DNA of 64,000 bases, taken from NCBI RefSeq assembly GCF_024868665.1, contig NC_079908.1, positions 196,415 to 260,414 of the forward strand, written 5' to 3'. Source of the stretch: Triplophysa rosa. Its lineage: Eukaryota; Chordata; Actinopteri; Cypriniformes; Nemacheilidae. The translations under genes were made by a program, and so were the position numbers. The notes beneath the pieces are model-generated. The model had not been told where the DNA came from and searched no databases. It was given only the letters and a program-made list of their open reading frames with translations. Position 1 is the first letter of the stretch. Every line of letters starts with the position of its first letter. Below are positions 15,487 through 24,084 of the stretch, in pieces.

Positions 15487-15941
15487 CCAACAATGCACTC
15501 GAAGAAGAATTCTGTCCACAGTCTGTTCTGTTCTGATCCTATGGGATTTCTTGCTCCTATCACGTTACCTGTCAAGCTATTACTACAGGAGTTGAGCAGA
15601 CAAAATATGAGTTGGGATGAAAATATACCCACAATACTTAAAACACAATGGAATAATTGTGTGGAGTTTGGAGAAGGTAACAGAGTTACAAGTGGACCGA
15701 TGCATAAAGCCCACAGATTTTGGAAAAATCAAACATGCTTGTTTACATAATTTCTCAGATGTTTCCGAAAAAGTATATTTAGTTATATAGTTACTTACCT
15801 CAAGTTGATCAACTGTAAGGATAAAGTGCATGTGACTTTAAACTAGTAACCATTCCTTGTTTAGAACTAACAGCTGCTGTACTTGCTGTGAAAGTGGACC
15901 ATATGTTGAAAAAGGAGCTTCGACTTGAACTGGAAAATTCA
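15487..15941 (+). pseudogene. BEL/Pao RT-RNase H connection fragment, copy 2
   Basis: This is a second copy of the 14207-14632 segment, with frame 15493-15750 reading DPMGFLAPITLPVKLLLQEL. It differs by scattered substitutions and lacks about 30 bases present in copy 1 around 14555-14590. It continues past the point where copy 1 stops (tacttgctgtgaaagtgg) until the DIRS insertion. It follows the protease fragment in the order expected of an intact element, so this is likely the original copy. Confidence 0.75.
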
Positions 15942-16130
15942 GTTCCCTTTCTGTCGGTCTCTCGACGTTGTGTTGAACCGACAGATGGGGTTCGTCCCTG
16001 AGAACCTATCGCTTCCGACTACTTAGAAAAGGCCAATGAAAATCGGCGAATGAAATTTGCATGCCGGACTCCGCCCCAGAAATCCGGGTATAAAAGGGAG
16101 ACGGCGTGCTTCATTCATTCACCTTTTGTT
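15942..16130 (+). repeat. DIRS copy 1 left inverted terminal repeat
   Basis: The repeat begins gttccctttctgtcggtc and runs through ggccaatgaaaatcggcg and the TATA-like gggtataaaaggga to cattcattcacct. It pairs with 20632-20842 in inverted orientation. The TATA-like box is a plausible promoter for the element. Confidence 0.85.
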
Positions 16131-16159
16131 CTTCGGAGCCTTCACTTGTGAAGATCAAC

Positions 16160-17835
16160 TCTCGCTACTACTTAGCAACTCCAGATTGCCATTTCTACAA
16201 TGTGGTGCAGTGGACGGTCCCTTCCTGCGGCGACTTCCCCTGGGCGTCTCGCCGGTTCCAGAGGTGTTTGAGCTAGCAGACGGTGCCACAGCAAATTTCT
16301 CCAGCGTGGCATGTCCCGCTGTTCTCGTGGGTGCAACACACTCATCGAGGAGGGGGACGGGCACGAGGTCTGCTTCCAGTACGCTGGGGAAGCCCTTGTG
16401 GATACGTCCTGCCCGCACTGCGGGCGGTTGACGATTCAGACGTTGCGTCACGGGTGGCTGTGTTCCCACGGGGCTCAGCCACCACCTCATCTGCTTCCCG
16501 TTCCGTGACGGCAGGACTACGGCCCTGCTGCCCGCTACGGTGAGCAGCGAGAGTGATATGAGGATTACTGTGCGCGCTAATCTCCCAATGCTCGCGGCTG
16601 GATACATGGTACCTCGGGTTTGAGAGCGGCTCCATGCCGTACTCGCCCCAGTGCAGTGTTTCCCCGGAAGTGCATGAGGAACTTAGTACGACCTGGAACG
16701 CCCCCTTCGGCGCGTGCACGTCAACTAGTTCCATCACCCTTTCTTCCCTCGATGGTGGGGCAGCTAGAGGATACGTCGAGTCCCCCTGGGGCTCGACCTA
16801 GACTCCCGTCCAAAGCATGTAGGCTTTTCGGCATCCAGGATGTCGAGAGCTTACTCTGCTGCGGGCCAAGCTGTCCCCTCTCTCCACGCTATGGCCATCC
16901 TGCAGGCCAAGGCGTTCAGAGAGCTCCACGCTTATGGAGGAACTCCGCGCCGTCACCGACCTCGCTCTACGGGTGACCAACGTGACCGCGCGGGCCCTGG
17001 GTCGGGCGATGTCCACACATGTGGTCCAGGAGAGACACCTCTGGCCAAACCCTGCACAGATGGGTTGCGAGAAAGTCCGCTTTCTCGACGCACCCATCTC
17101 GCAAGGGGGGCTGTTTGGTGATACTGCCGAGCCACAGTTCTCGACAGTAAAAGGAGCAGACAGAGGATATCAATCATATCCTCCCCCGCCGCGACTCGGC
17201 CGCCCTCTGGCCATCGAGATCCCGTGCACCCTCTGCTTCCCAGCAGCCCTGGTCCTCTTCGACACTCCGGTTCCAGTGCCCCCACTCGGCGGCCCCCCGG
17301 GAGACGTCGAAGAGGAGACCACCACCCCATCAGCAGCCACGGAGGAAGCCGTAGCGGCCCTCATGGGAAGACCCCATGGAGATCGAGAACACCTTTTGGG
17401 CCCGACCCCAGCCATTCCATTGCTGGTTGGTTGGTCCGGGGCGGTTCCTGCCCCGTCCCAACTACCCACTTCTAAAGGTTTTTCTCTCTCTCTCTGGGTG
17501 TTTATCACAGCCGCTCTCACCCTCTACACGATGGTGTTCGGCAACTCGACATTGCGTCATGGCGAGGCGCAACATCGAATGTACATTGCAGCCCTCAGCA
17601 CTCTCAAATCGACGGTGCGTGGAGCTGCATTGCCAGGCAGGCGAACCAGCAGAGCCAGTCTTCTTTCCGGGGGCCCGCCCCCAGCGAGAGACCCGCACTG
17701 CCAGCCATCGAACCACCCCCCGGGGGGTCGATGAAGCAGATCGTACCCTTAGTCCCCCTGTCGCGGTCCCTGGGAGCTTGCCTCGAGCTTCCCACACCGT
17801 CACGGTGGCTGAGGAGAACGATCCGTCTCGGCGGC
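16160..17835 (+). pseudogene. DIRS copy 1 gag-like region, frameshifted
   Basis: Successive frames (16057-16431, 16283-16543, 16934-17734, 17376-17840) give matching pieces of the gag-like protein also seen in copies 2 and 3: FSSVACPAVLVGATHSS, a CPHCG zinc-binding segment, CMRNLVRPGTPPS, VTNVTARALGRAMSTHVVQE and AGEPAEPVFFPG. The gag function of DIRS is inferred from position and from the Cys-rich segment. Frameshifts and small deletions prevent a continuous product. Confidence 0.7.
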
Positions 17836-17836
17836 G

Positions 17837-19765
17837 GTGATACCGCTCGGGTTGATGCACATGAGACCGCTCCAACACTGGCTTCAGAGTCGAGTTCCCT
17901 GGAGAGCGTGGCACACCGGCAGCAGGCGGATGGTGATTACGCCTCTCTGCCGATGCACCCTAACCCCTTGGTCTTCCATAACCTTCCTTCGGGCAGGGGT
18001 TCCCCTAGGGCAGGTTATGAAGCATGTCGTGGTGACGACGGACGCCTCCCTGCAGGGTTGGGGTGCAGTGTGCAATGGGCACGCAGTGTCGGGGCTTTGG
18101 ATGGGCCCCCGCCTGCGCTGTCATTTCAATTGCCTAGAGTTGTGGACCGTGCTACTCGCACTGAAGAGGCTGCAACCTCTCGTGCAGGGCAAGCACGTGC
18201 TGGTCCGGTCGGACAGCACTACGGCAGTAGCGTATATATATCTTCAGGGTGGCGTTCGCTCACTGCAGTTAACACGATTCGCCCGACGCCTCCTCCGGTG
18301 GAGTCAGCAGGTGATCCGCTCCCTGTGTGCCACGTATATCCCAGGCGACCTGAACCAGACAGCCGATGCGCTCTCTCGTCAGTCGACGCCTCGCGGAGAG
18401 TGGCGACTCCACCCCCTCGCAGTCCAGCTCATTTGGGTGCAGTTCGGGCAGGCCCAGGTAGACCTGTTTGCCTCCCTCGAAACCACCCATTGCCCGCTTT
18501 GGTACTCTCTGACCGAGGGTCCCCTCGGCACGGATGCTCTAGCACACAGCTGGCCGCGGGACAAGGGGAAGTACGCCTTCCCCCCAGTGAGCCTCATTGC
18601 ACAGGCCCTGTGCAAGGTCAGGGAAGAGGAGCAGCAAGTGTTACTCGTTGCGCCACACTGGCCCAACCGGACTTGGTTCTCGGAACTAATGCTCTTGACG
18701 ACAGCTCCCCCCTGGTCGATTCCCCTGATGAAGGACCTGCTTTCCCAGGGGAAGGGCACGTTATGGCATCCCAGGCCAGACCTCTGGAACCTCTGGATGG
18801 GACGAGGAGATCCTGAGTGGTCTGTCCCCAGCGGTGGTAGAACCATTTCTCAAGCAAGGGCACCAGCCACTAGGCGACTGTACGCCTACAAGTGGCGCCT
18901 CTTCTCGACTTGGTGCGCTTCTCGAGGAGAAGACCCACGGAGTTGTGCGTACGGGTCCTTACTGTCCTTCCTACAAGAGAGACTCGAGACTAACCTCTCC
19001 CCCTCCACACTGAAAGTGTATGTAGCCGCCATTGCCGCTCATCACAACTCAGTTGCTGGGAAGTCTCTAGGGCAGCATGACCTGGTCATTAGGTTCCTAA
19101 GGGGCGCTAGGAGGCAGAATCCGCCTCGTCCTCGCTCCATACCCTCTTGGGACCTGGATGTAGCCCTGACAGGTCTCACCAGGCCCCTCTTCGAGCCCCT
19201 AGGGGATGCCGCTCTTCCTCATCTCACGATGAAGACGGTTCTCCTTATGGCGCTCGCCTCCATCAAGAGGGTAGGGGACCTACAGGCTTTCTCCGTGTCC
19301 CCTGACTGCCTAGAGTTCGGACCCAGGGATTCTCACGTTATCCTGAGACCTCAGCCCGGCTACGTGCCCAAGGTTCCCACCGCTCCTTTTCGGGACCAGG
19401 TGGTGAATTTACAGGTGCTCCCCACTGGGGAGGAAGACCCAACCCCGTCCGTGTTGTGTCCAGTACGCGCGCTGCGCCTTTATTTAGACCGCACACAGAG
19501 CTTCAGGAGCTCGGATCAGCTCTTTGTCTGTTTCGGAGGTCAGCAGAAGGGGAGAGCTGTCTCCAAGCAGAGGTTGGCCCACTGGATTGTGGATGCTGTC
19601 AAGGCAGTTTACCAATCCCTAAATCGCCCGTGGGCACTGGCACGTGGCGCCTCTCTCACAGACATATGCAGAGCTGCGGGTTGGGCTACACCCAACACCT
19701 TCACGAGGTTCTACAACCTCCGCGTAGAGCCGGTGTCAGCCCGCGTCCTGCATGGCAACATGTAG
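17837..19765 (+). CDS. DIRS RNase H - tyrosine recombinase polyprotein, intact 642-codon frame
   Basis: The frame starts just downstream of the reverse-transcriptase deletion, so its first roughly 55 residues (PLQHWLQSRVPWRAW) are the thumb/connection end of RT. An RNase H domain follows at residues 63-180 (VVVTTDASLQGWGAVCNG, FNCLELWTVLLALK, VLVRSDSTTAVAYI, GDLNQTADALSR) with the catalytic D-E-D-D set. Residues 200-330 (FGQAQVDLFASLETTHCPLW, LAHSWPRDKGKYAFPP, LLVAPHWPNRTWF) match the DAM-methylase-like/connection region typical of DIRS. The tyrosine recombinase spans about 335-642, with TRRLYAYKWRLFSTWC at its start, LMALASIKRVGDL as the first Arg box, and TDICRAAGWATPNTFTRFY, whose last Tyr is the likely nucleophile. 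It would act in nuclear integration of circular cDNA. Without RT it could only work in trans. The open frame after RT loss is unusual. Confidence 0.85.
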   Translation: MIPLGLMHMRPLQHWLQSRVPWRAWHTGSRRMVITPLCRCTLTPWSSITFLRAGVPLGQVMKHVVVTTDASLQGWGAVCNGHAVSGLWMGPRLRCHFNCLELWTVLLALKRLQPLVQGKHVLVRSDSTTAVAYIYLQGGVRSLQLTRFARRLLRWSQQVIRSLCATYIPGDLNQTADALSRQSTPRGEWRLHPLAVQLIWVQFGQAQVDLFASLETTHCPLWYSLTEGPLGTDALAHSWPRDKGKYAFPPVSLIAQALCKVREEEQQVLLVAPHWPNRTWFSELMLLTTAPPWSIPLMKDLLSQGKGTLWHPRPDLWNLWMGRGDPEWSVPSGGRTISQARAPATRRLYAYKWRLFSTWCASRGEDPRSCAYGSLLSFLQERLETNLSPSTLKVYVAAIAAHHNSVAGKSLGQHDLVIRFLRGARRQNPPRPRSIPSWDLDVALTGLTRPLFEPLGDAALPHLTMKTVLLMALASIKRVGDLQAFSVSPDCLEFGPRDSHVILRPQPGYVPKVPTAPFRDQVVNLQVLPTGEEDPTPSVLCPVRALRLYLDRTQSFRSSDQLFVCFGGQQKGRAVSKQRLAHWIVDAVKAVYQSLNRPWALARGASLTDICRAAGWATPNTFTRFYNLRVEPVSARVLHGNM

Positions 19766-20451
19766 GACCGGCAACTGGTAGGGTGTACGCCTATATTGGT
19801 TCTTTTCTCCCTCTCTCGAGTGGGTCAGTATACCGATCCAGCCTCCCTTCTTTCCCCACTGGGCGAAGAACAGGCACTCCATCCATCACTAAGCAAGTAC
19901 CGTCTGGGGCGGGCTGGGCAGAGCAGCCCTGCCCCTTAGGCCGGGTTCCCGGAGTTATTTGCATCATAGCTCTAACCGGACCTAGTGCTACCAGACGTTG
20001 AAACCCCCCAGTAGGGCGGTTCCGTCTGATGTATCCTCATGCTGGTTCCCACCTTGGTAACCCATGACCTCCCCGGGTGGACCTCCACCTCACGGTTTAC
20101 TCTTCAGCCGCACTTTCTTCCCATGAGTTCTCCCCTATCGGTGAGACCATGTGGTATCTCCACTAGACTCCTCCCTGTGGTAGGATGTGGTTTCTGTAGC
20201 GCATCCCCCACTTGAGGAAGTAGCGCTTACCCAGTGGCCTTACGGTTCCGGGCGGCTTCTCGCTGTTAGAGAAACAAGGCCGCCGCCTGTGAGGCCGAAG
20301 GTAGGGGCCTTCCCACCTTTCAAGGAAACTCTGGGACCCCCTACCTACCCACTGGTAGGTTACAATTTCGCGGTAGCGCTCTCGGCTGACACGCCCAGGC
20401 CAGTCACCGTCGCTTCGTTGAGATTGTGACAGGGCACAGTGTTATGGCGTT

Positions 20452-20565
20452 TTCCATTGGAACCCCATCTGTTGGTTCGACACAATGTCGAGAGACCGAC
20501 AGAAAGGGAACGTCTCGGTTATGGTTGTAACCTCTGTTCTCTGATGGAGGGAACGAGACGTTGTG
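20452..20565 (+). repeat. DIRS copy 1 internal complementary region
   Basis: The first half (ggttcgacacaatgtcgaga to agaaagggaac) is the reverse complement of the left outer end, and the second half (gtctcggttatggttgtaac to gaacgagacgttgtg) is related to the right outer end. The internal region thus bridges both termini, as required by the circular-intermediate model of DIRS replication. Confidence 0.85.
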
Positions 20566-20631
20566 TCCTCCTTGCCACAACACGTGCTGTCCACTGCAGC
20601 AGTCGTGAGAGGTCTCAGGCTCCTCAGAACT

Positions 20632-20842
20632 AAGGTGAATGAATGAAGCACGCCGTCTCCCTTTTATACCCGGATTTCCGGGGGCGGAGTCCGGCATGCA
20701 AATTTCATTCGCCGATTTTCATTGGCCTTTTCTAAGTAGTCGGAAGCGATTGGTTCTCAGGGACGAACCCCATCTGTCTGTTCGACACAACGTCGAGAGA
20801 CCGACAGTAAGGGAACCGAGGTTACAAACGTAACCGAGACGT
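20632..20842 (+). repeat. DIRS copy 1 right inverted terminal repeat
   Basis: It reads aggtgaatgaatgaagcacg, then cttttatacccggatttcc, to ggttacaaacgtaaccgaga, and is the inverted counterpart of 15942-16130, with about 27 extra bases at the outer end (cgaggttacaaacgtaaccg onward). Unequal repeats of this kind are typical of DIRS. Confidence 0.85.
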
Positions 20843-20928
20843 TTTTGTGCTTAAATATATAAAAAATGAGGACAAACGCTTCAATACATTGGTGGCAAAT
20901 CGAGTCTCTTACATAAGAGAAAGGACAC

Positions 20929-22439
20929 TACCTCAACAGTGCAACAGACCTTCCGCCCTTTACGAACACTGGAGTTGATTATTTCGGTCCCATTGTAGTA
21001 AAAAGAGGCTGTAGTAGTGTGAAGAGATACGGAGTAATCTTTACCTGCATGGCAATTAGAGCAGTACATTTGGAAGCGGCTTACTCGCTAGAAACAGATG
21101 GATGCATAAATGCTTTAAGAAGATTTATAGCTAGGAGAGGTCAAGTGATTCAGATCAGATCAGACAATGGAACGATTTTCTCCGGTGCCAACAGAGAATT
21201 AAAGGAATCTCTCTCTGCATGGAATAAACAGCAATTTGAAAAGGAGTTAATTCAGTTGGGAATAAAATGGAGCTTTAATCCACCAGCAAGTTCTCACTGC
21301 GGAGGGGCATGGGAATGGATCTGTCATGGTTCTGCCTCACCTAGTCTTGGATTTCCTGGTCATGAGGCAGAGCCATGACAAAGTCTTTGGTTATGTGTGG
21401 AGAGAAACATATTATTGTCCTTTTGACAATAATATGCGTTCTCTTCAGTGTCTTGTCATTGGCCCCGCCCCTCTCGTTTCCTGTATTGTTTCCCGGCTGT
21501 GTTTCATTACCCTCACCTGCCCTGTTATTATCCCTCGTTTGTGTTCCCTTTAAATAGTCCTCATGTTTCATTGTCCTGTGTTTGGTCATTGTGTGTGCTA
21601 TGTGCCTTGTGTATTCAGTTCGTCTTGTTGCTCGTCCAGTGTTCTCCAGTATTGCCTGTGCCTGTTCCTGTTGTGCTGTTTTGTCATCTCAGTAAGTGTT
21701 TAGTTTAGTTTAGTTTGTCTAGTGCTTATTCAGTCTAGTGTTTAGTTAGTCTTCGTTTTGTTCCTGTTTAGTGTTTTTTTGTTCCCTTGTTTTACCCTAT
21801 CACGGGTCTTTGATTTGTTTCTTTGTTTTAATAAAATCTATTTTGTTAACCCCTTCATCCCCGCTGCCTGCATTTGGGTTCTTCCACGCAATCCTTGACA
21901 GGATCATTCGTATGGTGAGAAATATTCTTTGCTCTGTACTTCATCAACAAGTACTGGATGATGAATCATTTCACACAGTTTTGTGTGAAATAGAATCTAT
22001 TCTGAACGACCGTCCAATCACCAAGATTTCTGAAGATCCTAATGGTCTTGTGGCCCTTACACCGCACCATCTTCTTGTAATGAAAGGCAAGCCTGCTCTG
22101 CCGCCTGGTCTTTTTAAAGAATCCGATCTATATTTGAAAAGGAGATGGAAACAAATTCAGTATTTAGCTGACCTTTTCTGGAAAAGGTGGATAAGAGAAT
22201 GCTGTAACAGAGGCAGATAATGTCAAAAATGGACAAAGGAGAAAAGAAGCTTTAGCCCTGGGGACATTGTTCTCGTATTGGATCCTACAGCACCCTGTGG
22301 TTCATGGCCACTAGGAAGAGTATTAAAAACATTTCCTGATAATAAAGGTCTAATACGCACAGTAAAGGTTAAAACCAAAAGTAGCATTTTAGAAAGACCT
22401 GTTGGAAAGATCTGCCTTTTATTGGAGAAGAATGATTAA
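20929..22439 (+). pseudogene. BEL/Pao integrase, split by a solo LTR
   Basis: The first part, 20929-21321, reads LPPFTNTGVDYFGPIVV (first catalytic Asp), FTCMAIRAVHLEAA, IRSDNGTIFSGANREL (second Asp), FNPPASSHCGGAWE (catalytic Glu). The frame is cut three codons after the Glu by the LTR at 21322-21900 and resumes at 21901 with VRNILCSVLHQQVLDDESFH, EIESILNDRPITKIS and LTPHHLLVMKGKPALPP. A frameshift near 22200-22235 precedes the BEL/Pao C-terminal domain (SPGDIVLVLDPTAPCGSWPL, GRVLKT), ending in TAA at 22437-22439. The DDE core was intact before the LTR inserted. Confidence 0.85.
21322..21900 (+). mobile_element. Solo LTR, family A copy 2
   Basis: The 579-bp element begins TGTCATGGTTCTGCC and ends CCTTGACA, flanked by a perfect 5-bp target duplication ggatc (21317-21321 and 21901-21905). 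A 5' hairpin (tgtcatggttctgcctc pairing with gaggcagagccatgaca) and an AATAAA signal near 21829 are visible. It matches the solo LTR at 8095-8614. No internal region or primer-binding site remains. Confidence 0.9.
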
Positions 22440-22586
22440 TGTGAAGGAAGGTTTATGGCTAAATGTAACTGTATTACAAATTATTACCAACTGTTTGTAT
22501 ATGTTACTTTATTTTGTGCTGGCTCCTTTTTGTATATTGTGTGTAATTGATATGTCTTTGTGCCATGATCAATTAAGGGGCCGGTG

Positions 22587-24060
22587 TGTAGGAGCCATTT
22601 AGATCAATTCAAGTTTTGTCCAGGAGGAGGCATAGTCGCACTCCTATATTAGGGTACCTTGCTAATGAGAGCGCAGGTGTGGTGGCTGGAGAGCAAACAG
22701 TCTTTTGACAGTGTTGATATGGACTATGCTACACTAGCTTTGGGTCAAAAGGAAAAGGAGCTAAAATGAATTTATTGGAGAACTATGCATGATGGACAAT
22801 TTATGCTGTTTGTAAGGTATGAACAACAAGCAATCTATGTCAGGGGTCACCAACTAGTGGACTCCGGTCCGAATGCGGACCCGAGATGCATCCGTCCGGA
22901 CCTCAAAGCCTTTTGTCATAATAAATAAATGAACGCCTAACATTATTTTCTAATGCAATCAAATTTATAGCAGGCACATCAAGGGCCGCTCAGTAGCAGT
23001 TTGGGTCCTATGGCGCCACGGACAGTTAACATATGGTCACTGTTGCTACGTTCAGACATCGACGAGTGAAGAGAGTCGAGACAGACTCGCTGCACAGCGC
23101 GCAGACAGATGTGTAACTGTCAGTGACTGAAAAACAATGTCCTTTTCAAAAGTTAGAAAAGTTGACGCTGAAAACCATGTTTTCCGAGATGAATTTATTC
23201 TTCCTGCATCGACATGCACGAGGCCGGTTTGTCTCATTAGCTCGGAGTCTGTTGCGGTTGTCAAAAGTGGAAACCTTAAACGGCATTATGAAACTAGACA
23301 TGGACTGCTGCGGGTACGTTTCTTTATAGTGTCTGAGGTCAAATATATGAGGTCAAATATATGAGCTCAAAGCCCAGTAGGAGCGATCTACACGGGTCCT
23401 CCCTCAATCACTCACCGCCCAACAACCAGCATATGAATGTTCACAGTGGATGTTAGGAAAACATAACAAGCCCTTTACTGATGGGGAATAGTAAAAGAGT
23501 GCATGGAGGCTGCGTGTGAAACACTTTTAGAAGGAAAATAAAGACATGAACTAAAATAAAATATGAAACAAACCCCCCTTTCAGCTGCACCAGCCACAAG
23601 AAGAGCTGAAATGTTATCAGAGGATGATCAGTCACAACTTGATGCTGGTTTTTGTTCATCTCAGTTCAGCAGAAAACGGCTCTTTAGTTTTCTTTTGAAG
23701 TTGTTCATGTTGAAATGAATGTATGTTCAGTGCAGGTTTAGAGATTAGGGCATTTTGCACAATTTCATTCATTATATTGTTGTCAGACGTTGTTATGCCG
23801 TCGTATAGATATGAAAAACCATCAATTCATGTTTTGAGGTATTTAATTGTCCGGACCTCGGCTAGTGAGGAGGGTTCGTTTACTGGACCTCAAGCGATTT
23901 TAGTTGAAGACTCCTGATCTATGTTATGGATAAAAGGAGAGCTCATAGGAATCAAGTTGTGTATTGGTGCAGCACAATAAAGACAATAAGCAGTTTTACA
24001 TCGGTGTGCATGGATTTATTATTGAAAGTGTCATTACTTGCTTTTTTCACCCACCAACAT
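22587..24060 (+). mobile_element. BEL/Pao 3' LTR, interrupted by hAT
   Basis: The LTR begins TGTAGGAGCC directly after a purine tract (aattaaggggccgg) that would serve as polypurine primer. It continues to 22840, is interrupted by the hAT element, and resumes at 23917, with a polyadenylation signal aataaag near 23978. The 3' limit near 24050-24060 is approximate because the following L1 fragment joins without a clear boundary. Confidence 0.7.
22841..23916 (+). mobile_element. Small non-autonomous hAT element with BED-finger fragment
   Basis: The termini are CAGGGGTC and, inverted, GACTCCTG, flanked by a perfect 8-bp target duplication atctatgt (22833-22840 and 23917-23924), which is diagnostic of hAT transposition. 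Inside, frame 23137-23364 encodes MSFSKVRKVDAENHVFRDE followed by CLISSESVAVVKSGNLKRHY, the N-terminal finger region of Charlie/ZBED-type hAT transposases. The catalytic and dimerisation domains are absent, so this is a deletion derivative mobilised in trans. Confidence 0.9.
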
Positions 24061-24084
24061 CAGTGGCTCGTAAAAAAGGCCGCA

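Larger units (their letters stand above)
15942..20842 (+). mobile_element. DIRS retrotransposon, copy 1 (RT deleted)
   Basis: A 4.9-kb element bounded by inverted terminal repeats, with a decayed gag region, a long RNase H/tyrosine-recombinase frame and an internal complementary region just before the right repeat. This architecture (inverted rather than direct repeats, tyrosine recombinase rather than DDE integrase) defines DIRS elements. It interrupts the BEL/Pao element between the RNase H fragment and the integrase. No target duplication is seen, as expected for recombinase-mediated insertion. Comparison with copy 2 shows that the reverse transcriptase palm is missing. Confidence 0.9.
14200..24060 (+). 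mobile_element. BEL/Pao LTR retrotransposon, rearranged and multiply interrupted
   Basis: Pieces of one BEL/Pao element are spread over about 10 kb: RT/RNase H connection fragments at 14207-14632 and 15487-15941, a gag-protease fragment at 14745-15440, integrase at 20929-21321 and 21901-22439, and a 3' LTR from 22587. It is interrupted by a DIRS element (15942-20842), a solo LTR (21322-21900) and a hAT element (22841-23916). The unexpected order (RT piece before gag/protease, then the same RT piece again) shows rearrangement as well as insertion. No 5' LTR was identified. Confidence 0.85.

Noticed and set aside
16934..17734. A 266-codon frame as an independent protein
   Set aside because: It is a frameshifted part of the DIRS gag-like region that recurs in copies 2 and 3.
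17731..18816. A 361-codon frame overlapping the RNase H region
   Set aside because: It is an alternate-frame shadow of the 17837-19765 frame, which carries the RNase H motifs; GC-rich sequence keeps several frames open.
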